A DNA stretch of 10,997 nucleotides from Actinomycetes bacterium (lineage in GTDB: Bacteria; Actinomycetota; Actinomycetes; Actinomycetales; Microbacteriaceae), in contig JAEWKY010000158.1 of NCBI GenBank assembly GCA_023457615.1, positions 1 to 10,997 of the forward strand, written 5' to 3'. Made by a program: the position numbers and the translations under genes. Positions 1 to 5,846 of this stretch are shown piece after piece. How positions within the stretch are numbered: position 1 is the stretch's first letter; every line of letters begins with the position of its first letter. Below the pieces are notes generated by a model. That model saw nothing but the letters and a program-made list of their open reading frames with translations. It was not told the origin of the DNA and made no database searches.

Positions 1-43
1 CCCCCGGCCCCCGCCCCGCGCCCCGCCCCCCCCCCCCCCCCCC
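1..43. repeat. C-rich low-complexity block, probable sequence-end artefact
   Basis: The block contains only C with six isolated or paired G, including an unbroken run of 18 C at 26-43. The first T of the window is at 51. It lies where the conserved C-terminal third of L3 should be encoded. Nothing else in the window looks like this. A contig end or base-calling error is the simplest reading; a genuine C-rich insertion into an essential gene is unlikely. Confidence 0.7.
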
Positions 44-84
44 GCGGCCGTCTCGTTTTCGTCCGCAACGCGGTGAAGGGCTGA
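1..84 (+). CDS. rplC: 50S ribosomal protein L3, C-terminal end only (partial; upstream part unreliable)
   Basis: The frame ending at the TGA at 82-84 reads RGRLVFVRNAVKG just before the stop, which looks like the end of bacterial L3 (family members end with a VRxAVK-type tail). L3 always precedes L4 in this operon, so the context agrees. L3 binds 23S rRNA and helps start 50S assembly. Only about the last 13 codons (from about 44) look genuine. In the same frame bases 1-43 would read as a run of Pro, Ala and Arg, unlike L3, and this stretch is an almost pure C tract. I infer that the true L3 sequence is replaced by low-quality sequence there. The stop is followed by TC and then the ATG of rplD, the same stop-TC-ATG arrangement seen before rpsC and rplP. 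Confidence 0.7.
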   Translation, partial: PPAPAPRPAPPPPPRGRLVFVRNAVKG

Positions 85-86
85 TC

Positions 87-737
87 ATGGCTTCCGTCGA
101 TGTTCTGGATGCCGCGGGCAAGAAGACCGGATCGGTCGAGCTCCCCGCGAGCGTCTTCGACGTTCAGACGAACGTCCCGCTCATCCACCAGGTGGTGACC
201 GCGCAGCTCGCGGCCGCGCGCCAGGGCACGCACAAGACCAAGGGTCGCGGCGAGGTCTCCGGCTCGGGTCGCAAGCCGTTCAAGCAGAAGGGCACCGGTC
301 GCAGCCGTCAGGGCTCCGTCCGCGCTCCCGAGCACACCGGTGGTGGCGTCGTGCACGGGCCCGTGCCGCGCGACTACTCGCAGCGCACCCCCAAGAAGAT
401 GATCGCGGCGGCCCTCCTCGGGCTCCTGTCCGACCGCGCCCGCGGCGAGCGCCTCCACGTCGTGTCGGGCATCGGCGGCGACGCGCCGTCGACCAAGGCG
501 GCCGTCGAGACCCTCTCGGCCCTCAACGGCGGCAACGGCGTGTCGAAGAACGTGCTCGTCGTGCTCGACCGCGCCGACGAGAACGCCTGGAAGAGCGTGC
601 GCAACCTCAAGAGCCTGCACGTGCTCTTCGCCGACCAGCTGAACGCCTACGACGTGGTCGTCTCCGACGACGTCGTGTTCACGAAGGCCGCCTACGACTG
701 GTTCGTCGCGGCCAAGACGAAGGAGACCGCGAAGTGA
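87..737 (+). CDS. rplD: 50S ribosomal protein L4
   Basis: L4 is an early-assembly 23S rRNA-binding protein. Its long loop reaches the nascent-peptide tunnel and, with L22, forms the tunnel constriction. The 216-residue product has the usual length for actinobacteria (E. coli about 201). The tunnel loop is recognisable in the first half: TKGRGEVSGSGRKPFKQKGT, then GRSRQGS, then GGGVVHGPVPRDY. The C-terminal Rossmann-like part includes NVLVVLD and ends in a Lys-rich tail. The ATG is 2 bases after the rplC stop, with AAGGG at 76-80 as a modest ribosome-binding site. Its stop overlaps the GTG start of rplW. In E. coli L4 also represses the S10 operon through the leader upstream of rpsJ. That leader lies outside this window, so whether this happens here cannot be judged. 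Confidence 0.98.
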   Translation: MASVDVLDAAGKKTGSVELPASVFDVQTNVPLIHQVVTAQLAAARQGTHKTKGRGEVSGSGRKPFKQKGTGRSRQGSVRAPEHTGGGVVHGPVPRDYSQRTPKKMIAAALLGLLSDRARGERLHVVSGIGGDAPSTKAAVETLSALNGGNGVSKNVLVVLDRADENAWKSVRNLKSLHVLFADQLNAYDVVVSDDVVFTKAAYDWFVAAKTKETAK

Positions 738-1033
738 GCGGCTACAACAAGGACCCGCGCGACATCATCCTCGCGCCCGTCGTGAGCGAGAAGTCCTACG
801 GGCTCATCGACGACGGCAAGTACACCTTCATCGTCGACCCGCGGTCGAACAAGACCGAGATCAAGCTCGCCATCGAGAAGATCTTCGGCGTCAAGGTCGC
901 GAGCGTGAACACGCTCAACCGCACCGGCAAGACGCGTCGCACCCGCTTCGGCATGGGCAAGCGCAAGGACACCAAGCGCGCGATCGTCACCCTCAAGTCC
1001 GGCTCGATCGACATCTTCACGGCTGTCGGCTAA
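734..1033 (+). CDS. rplW: 50S ribosomal protein L23
   Basis: L23 sits at the mouth of the polypeptide exit tunnel. It is the docking point for trigger factor, signal recognition particle and the SecY channel. The 99-residue product shows the family pattern: a start region with DIILAPVVSEKSY, then YTFIVDPRSNKTEIKLAIE, then the FGVKVASVNT segment, the basic loop KTRRTRFGMGKRKDTKRA, and a final beta strand. The length is normal. It starts with GTG at 734 in a GTGA overlap with the L4 stop, so translation is probably coupled to L4. A 25-base gap follows before rplB. SecY is encoded downstream in the same cluster, so tunnel-mouth protein and channel are made from one locus. Confidence 0.98.
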   Translation: MSGYNKDPRDIILAPVVSEKSYGLIDDGKYTFIVDPRSNKTEIKLAIEKIFGVKVASVNTLNRTGKTRRTRFGMGKRKDTKRAIVTLKSGSIDIFTAVG

Positions 1034-1046
1034 GCGCGAAGGACAC

Positions 1047-1051
1047 AGGAG
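1047..1051 (+). promoter_or_regulatory. Ribosome-binding site of rplB
   Basis: AGGAG ends 7 bases before the rplB ATG, inside a 25-base gap. It is one of few starts here with its own free-standing Shine-Dalgarno site instead of one buried in the preceding gene, so rplB can probably initiate independently of rplW. Confidence 0.75.
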
Positions 1052-1058
1052 AACAGAC

Positions 1059-1898
1059 ATGGCCATTCGCAAGTACAAGCCGACGACCCCCGGTCGCCGC
1101 GGTTCGAGCGTCGCCGACTTCGCCGAGATCACCCGGTCGACGCCGGAGAAGTCGCTGCTCAAGCCGCTGCCGAAGACCGGTGGCCGCAACAACCAGGGAC
1201 GCATCACGACCCGCCACATCGGTGGTGGTCACAAGCGCCAGTACCGCCTGATCGACTTCAAGCGCAACGACAAGGACGGCGTCAACGCCAAGGTCGCGCA
1301 CATCGAGTACGACCCGAACCGCACGGCGCGCATCGCGCTGCTGCACTTCGTGGACGGCACGAAGCGCTACATCCTCGCGCCGGCGAAGCTCAACCAGGGC
1401 GACATCGTCGAGTCGGGTCCGACGGCGGACATCAAGCCGGGCAACAACCTCCCGCTCAAGAACATCCCCGTGGGTACCGTCATCCACGCCATCGAGCTCC
1501 GCCCGGGCGGCGGCGCGAAGATGGCTCGCACGGCCGGCGCCTCGGTGCGTCTCGTCGCGAAGGACGGCCCCTACGCCCAGCTGCGTCTGCCGAGCGGCGA
1601 GATCCGCAACGTCGACGTGCGCTGCCGCGCGACGATCGGCGAGGTCGGCAACGCCGAGCAGTCGAACATCAACTGGGGCAAGGCCGGCCGCATGCGCTGG
1701 AAGGGCGTCCGCCCGACCGTGCGCGGTGTCGCCATGAACCCGATCGACCACCCGCACGGTGGTGGCGAGGGCAAGACGTCCGGTGGACGTCACCCCGTCA
1801 GCCCGTGGGGTCAGAAGGAAGGCCGCACGCGCAAGCGCGACCTCCCCAGCGACAAGCTCATCGTCCGCCGCCGTAACGTCGGCAAGAAGCGCAAGTAG
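1059..1898 (+). CDS. rplB: 50S ribosomal protein L2
   Basis: L2 is one of the most conserved ribosomal proteins. It is needed for subunit association, tRNA binding and the integrity of the peptidyl-transferase region. The 279-residue protein has the normal length. Visible hallmarks are AIRKYKPTTPGRR at the N-terminus, GGGHKRQYRLIDFKR, an SH3-like middle with ARIALLHFVDGTKRYILAP, and the signature MNPIDHPHGGGEGKTSGGR around residues 226-244. The histidine at about 231 probably corresponds to the functionally important His229 of E. coli; this is by motif alignment in my head. It ends in a basic tail (RRRNVGKKRK) that contacts rRNA. The start is supported by AGGAG at 1047-1051 and by the standard MAIRKYKP N-terminus. 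A 12-base gap separates it from rpsS. Confidence 0.99.
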   Translation: MAIRKYKPTTPGRRGSSVADFAEITRSTPEKSLLKPLPKTGGRNNQGRITTRHIGGGHKRQYRLIDFKRNDKDGVNAKVAHIEYDPNRTARIALLHFVDGTKRYILAPAKLNQGDIVESGPTADIKPGNNLPLKNIPVGTVIHAIELRPGGGAKMARTAGASVRLVAKDGPYAQLRLPSGEIRNVDVRCRATIGEVGNAEQSNINWGKAGRMRWKGVRPTVRGVAMNPIDHPHGGGEGKTSGGRHPVSPWGQKEGRTRKRDLPSDKLIVRRRNVGKKRK

Positions 1899-1910
1899 GG
1901 ATAGACCAGG

Positions 1911-2192
1911 ATGCCGCGCAGTCTCAAGAAGGGCCCCTTCGTCGACGACCACCTGCTTCGCAAGGTGGTCACGCAGAACGAGGCCAACACCAAGAACGTG
2001 ATCAAGACCTGGTCGCGCCGCTCGATGATCATCCCGGCCATGCTCGGGCACACCATCGCCGTGCACGACGGTCGCAAGCACATCCCCGTCTTCGTGACGG
2101 AGACCATGGTCGGGCACAAGCTCGGCGAGTTCGCGCCCACCCGCACCTTCCGTGGGCACGAGAAGGACGACAAGAAGGGACGGCGTCGCTGA
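1911..2192 (+). CDS. rpsS: 30S ribosomal protein S19
   Basis: S19 lies in the head of the 30S subunit, pairs with S13, and contacts the A-site tRNA region and the inter-subunit bridge. The 93-residue product is standard in length. It carries the typical N-terminus MPRSLKKGPFVDDHLLRKV, the central WSRRSMIIPAMLGHTIAVHDGRKHIPV block (given here in outline) and the closing motif GHKLGEFAPTRTFRGH. The gap from rplB is 12 bases with only a weak purine stretch (TAGGGA) before the ATG. The protein starts at the expected first residue, so the start is secure. Its TGA overlaps the ATG of rplV by one base (TGATG), which predicts termination-reinitiation coupling. Confidence 0.99.
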   Translation: MPRSLKKGPFVDDHLLRKVVTQNEANTKNVIKTWSRRSMIIPAMLGHTIAVHDGRKHIPVFVTETMVGHKLGEFAPTRTFRGHEKDDKKGRRR

Positions 2193-2617
2193 TGGTCACC
2201 GCTATCGCTCGCGTGAAGCACATCCGCGTCACGCCCATGAAGGCCCGTCGTGTCGTCGACCTCGTCCGCGGCAAGCAGGCCGCCGAGGCGCTCGCGATCC
2301 TCAAGTTCGCGCCGCAGTCGGCGAGCGAGCCGGTCTACAAGCTCGTCGCGTCCGCCATGGCGAACGCGCGGGTCAAGGCCGACGCGTCGAACTCGTTCCT
2401 CGACGAGCAGGACCTCGTGATCTCGCGGGCGTTCGTCGACGAGGGCACGACGCTCAAGCGCTTCCAGCCGCGCGCCCAGGGCCGTGCGTTCAAGATCCTC
2501 AAGCGCACGAGCCACATCACGATCGAGGTGGCGACCCCCGACGAGCTCGAGCTCGCCGCCCCGAAGCGTCGTTCGAGCACCTCCGCCAAGCCCGCGAAGA
2601 AGGAAGGGGCGAAGTAA
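2192..2617 (+). CDS. rplV: 50S ribosomal protein L22 with Lys/Ala-rich C-terminal tail
   Basis: L22 binds 23S rRNA of all domains. Its extended beta-hairpin lines the exit tunnel opposite L4; changes in that hairpin can give macrolide resistance in other bacteria. The 141-residue protein begins with the family-like ARVKHIRVTPMKARRVVDLV, followed by the hairpin region at about 85-106 (TTLKRFQPRAQGRAFKI) and the strand RTSHITIEV. I see no insertion or deletion in the hairpin tip. E. coli L22 has about 110 residues. The extra 25 or so residues here form a C-terminal tail (PKRRSSTSAKPAKKEGAK) of a kind common in actinobacteria. The ATG overlaps the S19 stop, and AAGGGA at 2175-2180 could serve as ribosome-binding site inside rpsS. 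Confidence 0.98.
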   Translation: MVTAIARVKHIRVTPMKARRVVDLVRGKQAAEALAILKFAPQSASEPVYKLVASAMANARVKADASNSFLDEQDLVISRAFVDEGTTLKRFQPRAQGRAFKILKRTSHITIEVATPDELELAAPKRRSSTSAKPAKKEGAK

Positions 2618-2619
2618 TC

Positions 2620-3378
2620 ATGGGCCAGAAGGTCAACCCCTACGGCTTCCGCCTGGGCATCACCACCGACCACACGTCGCGCTGGTTCGCCGACTCGACC
2701 AAGCCGGGTCAGCGCTACGCCGACTACGTCGCGGAAGACGTCAAGATCCGCAACCTGCTCAAGACGAGCCTCGACCGCGCCGGTGTGGCGAAGATCGAGA
2801 TCGAGCGCACCCGCGACCGCGTCCGCGTGGACATCCACACGGCCCGTCCGGGCATCGTGATCGGCCGCCGCGGCGCCGAGGCCGAGCGCATCCGCGCCGA
2901 CCTGGAGAAGCTCACCAAGAAGCAGATCCAGCTCAACATCCTCGAGGTGAAGAACCCCGAGGCCGAGGCCCAGCTCGTCGCGCAGGGCATCGCCGAGCAG
3001 CTCTCCGCCCGTGTCGCGTTCCGTCGCGCCATGCGCAAGGGCCTGCAGGGCGCGCAGCGCGCCGGCGCCAAGGGCGTCCGCATCCAGGTCTCCGGCCGCC
3101 TCGGCGGTGCGGAGATGTCCCGCTCCGAGTTCTACCGCGAGGGCCGCGTGCCCCTGCACACGCTCCGCGCGAACATCGACTACGGCTTCTACGAGGCCCG
3201 CACGACGTTCGGCCGCATCGGCGTGAAGGTGTGGATCTACAAGGGCGACATCACCAACAAGGAACTCGCTCGCGAGCAGGCGGCCCAGAAGTCGTCGCGC
3301 CCCGAGCGTCGTGACGGTGGCCCGCGCGGCCGCGGCCCCCGGGCCGACGCGCCGGCGACCGCAGGAGCCGAGGCGTAA
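2620..3378 (+). CDS. rpsC: 30S ribosomal protein S3
   Basis: S3 forms part of the mRNA entry channel with S4 and S5 and takes part in unwinding mRNA helices. The 252-residue protein starts with the diagnostic MGQKVNPYGFRLGI. A type II KH domain carries the GxxG loop as IGRRG at 81-85. The C-terminal domain has SGRLGGAEMSRSEFYREGRV at about 158-177, then TLRANIDYGF and GVKVWIYKGD. Residues R135, R136 and R139 match the position of the basic helicase residues of E. coli S3 (R131, R132, K135), with a conservative Lys-to-Arg change. The tail after 220 is Arg/Gly/Ala-rich. The frame is open further upstream, but the conserved N-terminus and the stop-TC-ATG junction (2 bases after rplV) fix the start. 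AAGGGG at 2604-2609 is a likely ribosome-binding site. Confidence 0.99.
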   Translation: MGQKVNPYGFRLGITTDHTSRWFADSTKPGQRYADYVAEDVKIRNLLKTSLDRAGVAKIEIERTRDRVRVDIHTARPGIVIGRRGAEAERIRADLEKLTKKQIQLNILEVKNPEAEAQLVAQGIAEQLSARVAFRRAMRKGLQGAQRAGAKGVRIQVSGRLGGAEMSRSEFYREGRVPLHTLRANIDYGFYEARTTFGRIGVKVWIYKGDITNKELAREQAAQKSSRPERRDGGPRGRGPRADAPATAGAEA

Positions 3379-3380
3379 TC

Positions 3381-3800
3381 ATGCTCATTCCCCGCAAGGT
3401 CAAGCACCGCAAGCAGCACCACCCCGGTCGGGATGGCGCGGCGACCGGTGGCACGAAGGTCACCTTCGGCGAGTTCGGCATCCAGGCCACCTCGCCCGCG
3501 TACGTGACGAACCGCCAGATCGAGTCGGCGCGTATCGCGATGACCCGTCACATCAAGCGTGGCGGCAAGGTCTGGATCAACATCTACCCCGACCGTCCGC
3601 TCACGAAGAAGCCCGCCGAGACCCGCATGGGTTCCGGCAAGGGCTCGCCGGAGTGGTGGGTCGCCAACGTCAAGCCGGGCCGGGTGCTCTTCGAGGTCGC
3701 CGGCGTCCCCGAGCAGCTCGCTCGGGAGGCGCTCCTGCGTGCGATCCACAAGCTGCCGCTCAAGGCCCGCATCATCAAGCGCGAGGAGGGTGACGCCTGA
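3381..3800 (+). CDS. rplP: 50S ribosomal protein L16
   Basis: L16 is a late-assembly 50S protein near the A-site tRNA and the base of the L7/L12 stalk. The 139-residue length is normal. Family marks are MLIPRKVKHRKQH at the N-terminus, TFGEFGIQA, TNRQIESARIAMTRHIKRGG, and ETRMGSGKGSPEWWVA at about 80-95. Arg82 in the last motif sits where E. coli L16 has the Arg81 hydroxylated by the YcfD oxygenase; whether it is modified here cannot be told. The start follows the rpsC stop after two bases (TAA-TC-ATG), the same junction as rplV-rpsC, with GAGG at 3370-3373 as a weak site. Its TGA overlaps the rpmC ATG. Confidence 0.99.
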   Translation: MLIPRKVKHRKQHHPGRDGAATGGTKVTFGEFGIQATSPAYVTNRQIESARIAMTRHIKRGGKVWINIYPDRPLTKKPAETRMGSGKGSPEWWVANVKPGRVLFEVAGVPEQLAREALLRAIHKLPLKARIIKREEGDA

Positions 3801-4138
3801 TGGCCGTCGGATCCAAGGAGCTCGCCCCGGCTGAGCTCGACACGTTCGAGAACGACCGTCTCATCGACGAGCTGAAGAAGGCCAAGGAGGAGCTGTTCAA
3901 CCTGCGCTTCCAGTCGGCCACCGGGCAGCTCGAGAGCCACGGGCGTCTGCGCGCCGTCAAGCGCGACATCGCCCGGATCTACACCGTGATCCGCGAGCGC
4001 GAGCTCGGCATCCGTGCCACGCCCGCCCCGCTCGAGGTGCCCGCCAAGGGCGCCAAGAAGTCGACCAAGAAGTCGGATGCCGCGTCGGATGACGCCGCGG
4101 CCCCCGCCGACGAGGTCGAGACCGAGGAGAAGAACTGA
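3800..4138 (+). CDS. rpmC: 50S ribosomal protein L29 with long C-terminal extension
   Basis: L29 is a small helical protein at the tunnel exit beside L23 and contributes to the binding surface for trigger factor, signal recognition particle and SecY. The conserved core is residues 5-71, including LIDELKKAKEELFNLRFQSA and the HGRLRAVKRDIARIYTVIRE stretch, about the size of a complete L29 (60-70 residues). The remaining 40 residues form an added tail. It is first Lys-rich (KGAKKSTKKSD), then Ala- and acid-rich (ASDDAAAPADEVETEE), and should be disordered. The start is a TGATG overlap with rplP, with GAGGAGGG at 3783-3790 as a strong ribosome-binding site inside rplP. The tail abuts the equally unusual N-terminal tail of S17 encoded next. 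Confidence 0.97.
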   Translation: MAVGSKELAPAELDTFENDRLIDELKKAKEELFNLRFQSATGQLESHGRLRAVKRDIARIYTVIRERELGIRATPAPLEVPAKGAKKSTKKSDAASDDAAAPADEVETEEKN

Positions 4139-4506
4139 TGGCCGAGGCCAAGGCCGCGGAGCCCAAGAAGGCTCCCGCGAAGAAGCCGGCTGCCGCCGCT
4201 CCCGCCCAGACGGCGGGACACGAGTCCGCCGAGCACGACGTCCGCGACGTCAACGCCCGTGGTTACCGCAAGGTGCGCCGCGGCTACGTGACGAGCGACA
4301 AGATGGACAAGACGATCACCGTCGAGGTCGAGGACCGCGTCAAGCACCCCCTCTACGGCAAGGTCATCCGCCGCACCTCCAAGGTGAAGGCGCACGACGA
4401 GCAGAACACCGCCGGCATCGGCGACCTGGTCGTCATCGCGGAGACCCGGCCGCTGTCGGCGTCGAAGCGCTGGCGTCTCGTCGAGATCGCAGAGAAGGCG
4501 AAGTAA
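4138..4506 (+). CDS. rpsQ: 30S ribosomal protein S17 with Ala/Lys/Pro-rich N-terminal extension
   Basis: S17 is a primary 16S rRNA-binding protein with an OB fold that helps fold the 5' domain of the 30S subunit. The core is residues 41-122: RGYRKVRRGYVTSDKMDKTI, then HPLYGKVIRRTSKVKAHDE, then the GDLVVIAETRPLSASKRWRL signature. Typical S17 has 80-95 residues; this one has 122. The first 40 (KKAPAKKPAAAAPA, then GHESAEHDV) are an extra low-complexity tail. The start at 4138 is favoured by the TGATG overlap and by GAGGAG at 4124-4129, 8 bases upstream within rpmC. There is no other good start closer to the core. An 18-base stretch of the tail (4165-4182) recurs exactly in rplO (8247-8264). Confidence 0.97.
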   Translation: MAEAKAAEPKKAPAKKPAAAAPAQTAGHESAEHDVRDVNARGYRKVRRGYVTSDKMDKTITVEVEDRVKHPLYGKVIRRTSKVKAHDEQNTAGIGDLVVIAETRPLSASKRWRLVEIAEKAK

Positions 4507-4509
4507 CCC

Positions 4510-4878
4510 ATGCTGCAGCAGGAATCCCGCGTCAAGGTCGCGGACAACACCGGCGCCAAGGAGCTGCTCGTCATCCGCGTGCTCGGGGGCTCCGGCCGTC
4601 GGTACGCCGGTCTCGGCGACACGGTCGTCGCGACCGTCAAGGACGCGATCCCGGGCGGCAACGTCAAGAAGGGCGACGTCGTCAAGGCGGTCGTCGTGCG
4701 CACGGTCAAGCAGACCCGTCGTCCGGATGGCTCGTACATCAAGTTCGACGAGAACGCGGCCGTCATCCTCAAGAACGACGGCGACCCCCGCGGCACCCGC
4801 ATCTTCGGGCCCGTCGGGCGCGAGCTGCGCGACAAGAAGTTCATGAAGATCATCTCGCTGGCACCGGAGGTGCTGTAA
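4510..4878 (+). CDS. rplN: 50S ribosomal protein L14
   Basis: L14 is a conserved 23S rRNA-binding beta-barrel at the subunit interface. It helps form inter-subunit bridges and is the docking site of the silencing factor RsfS. At 122 residues it has exactly the family length with no extension. Visible motifs are MLQQESRVKVADNTGAKELL, the GGNVKKGDVVKAVVVRT core, DGSYIKFDENAAVI, and GTRIFGPVGRELRDKKFMKI near the end. In E. coli this gene opens the separate spc operon. Here it follows rpsQ after only three bases (TAA-CCC-ATG), with no room for a promoter or terminator, so S10 and spc are one transcription unit at this point. The ribosome-binding site is weak. Confidence 0.99.
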   Translation: MLQQESRVKVADNTGAKELLVIRVLGGSGRRYAGLGDTVVATVKDAIPGGNVKKGDVVKAVVVRTVKQTRRPDGSYIKFDENAAVILKNDGDPRGTRIFGPVGRELRDKKFMKIISLAPEVL

Positions 4879-4881
4879 CCC

Positions 4882-5241
4882 ATGGCGAACATCAAGAAGG
4901 GTGACCTCGTCCAGGTCATCTCGGGTCCGAGCCAGGCCCGCGGCGGAGCCCGCGGCAAGCAGGGCAAGGTGCTCGAGGTCCTGGCCGAGAAGGACAAGGT
5001 CATCGTCGAGGGCGTGAACTTCGTCACGAAGCACGTCAAGGTCGGTCAGACGCAGCGCGGCACCAAGACGGGCGGCATCGAGACCCAGGAGGCGCCGATC
5101 CACGTGTCGAACGTGCAGATCGTCGACCCGAAGACGAAGAAGCCGACCCGCGTCGGCCACCGCGTCGAGACGGTCGAGAAGAACGGCGTCAAGAAGAGCG
5201 TTCGCGTGCGTTACGCGAAGAAGTCCGGAGAGAAGCTGTAA
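4882..5241 (+). CDS. rplX: 50S ribosomal protein L24 with lengthened KOW loop
   Basis: L24 is one of the two initiators of 50S assembly and lies near the tunnel exit. The 119-residue protein opens with a KOW domain. Instead of the common short GKDKGKxGKV turn it reads SGPSQARGGARGKQGKVLEV (residues 14-33), an insertion of about five to seven residues. The rest is typical: VEGVNFVTKHVK, then QRGTKTGGIETQEAPIHVSN, then DPKTKKPTRVGHR, and a basic C-terminus. The start is three bases after rplN (TAA-CCC-ATG, identical spacer to rpsQ-rplN), with GGAGG at 4866-4870 inside rplN as ribosome-binding site. The stop overlaps rplE (TAATG). I believe the KOW insertion is a lineage trait seen in related actinobacteria; I cannot verify that here. 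Confidence 0.98.
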   Translation: MANIKKGDLVQVISGPSQARGGARGKQGKVLEVLAEKDKVIVEGVNFVTKHVKVGQTQRGTKTGGIETQEAPIHVSNVQIVDPKTKKPTRVGHRVETVEKNGVKKSVRVRYAKKSGEKL

Positions 5242-5846
5242 TGGCTACCGCAACTGCCGCGCAGGCTGGCACGGTGTCGAATGGCGCTGGCCAGCCCCGC
5301 CTCAAGCAGAAGTACCGCACCGACATCACGAAGGCGCTGACCGAGGAGTTCGGGTTCACGAACCCGCACCAGGTGCCGCGCGTCGTGAAGGTCGTCGTGA
5401 ACACGGGTGTCGGCGAGGCCGCGCGCGACTCGAAGGTGATCGAGGGGGCCATCAAGGACCTCACGCTCATCACGGGCCAGAAGCCGCAGGTCACCAACGC
5501 CCGCAAGTCGATCGCGCAGTTCAAGCTGCGCGAGGGCATGCCGATCGGCGCCCACGTCACCCTCCGGGGCGACCGCGCGTGGGAGTTCCTCGACCGCCTC
5601 GTGACGCTCGCGCTGCCCCGCATCCGCGACTTCCGCGGACTGTCGGACACGCAGTTCGACGGCAACGGCAACTACACGTTCGGCGTGCAGGAGCAGTCGA
5701 TCTTCCACGAGATCAACCAGGACCAGATCGACCGCGTCCGCGGCTTCGACATCACCGTGGTGACGACCGCGAAGAACGACGACGAGGGACGCGCCCTGCT
5801 GCGCCAGCTCGGCTTCCCGTTCCGCGCGGCCGACGCCCCGCAGTAA
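5241..5846 (+). CDS. rplE: 50S ribosomal protein L5
   Basis: L5 binds 5S rRNA in the central protuberance and contacts the P-site tRNA and S13 across the interface. The core begins around residue 19 (PRLKQKYRTDI). It contains VPRVVKVVVNTGVGEA, the loop TGQKPQVTNARKSIAQFKLR (79-98), GAHVTLRGDRAWEFLDRL, DFRGLSDTQFDGNGNYTFGV, and the closing ITVVTTAKNDDEGRALLRQL. The 201 residues exceed the common 179-187 because of a short Ala/Thr-rich N-terminal leader. The start overlaps the L24 stop, with GGAG at 5227-5230 upstream. In E. coli the start of this gene's mRNA carries the S8 repressor site; I could not recognise an equivalent. A 76-base gap follows, where many bacteria have an S14 gene. Confidence 0.99.
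   Translation: MATATAAQAGTVSNGAGQPRLKQKYRTDITKALTEEFGFTNPHQVPRVVKVVVNTGVGEAARDSKVIEGAIKDLTLITGQKPQVTNARKSIAQFKLREGMPIGAHVTLRGDRAWEFLDRLVTLALPRIRDFRGLSDTQFDGNGNYTFGVQEQSIFHEINQDQIDRVRGFDITVVTTAKNDDEGRALLRQLGFPFRAADAPQ

Noticed and set aside
1017..2159. Long minus-strand open frame opposite rplB and rpsS
   Set aside because: It lies entirely antisense to L2 and S19 and has no recognisable motif.
2152..2619. Upstream continuation of the rpsC frame through rplV
   Set aside because: It is a shadow of rpsS and rplV; the conserved MGQKVNPYG start of S3 is at 2620.
3979..5160. Long minus-strand open frame opposite rpmC-rplX
   Set aside because: It spans four confirmed genes on the other strand and has a low-complexity Asp/Val/Leu/Arg composition typical of a shadow.
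5200..5300. E. coli-like S8 repressor site at the start of rplE
   Set aside because: I looked for a helix with the S8-binding bulge around the rplE start and could not recognise one by eye; RNA folding and alignment would be needed.
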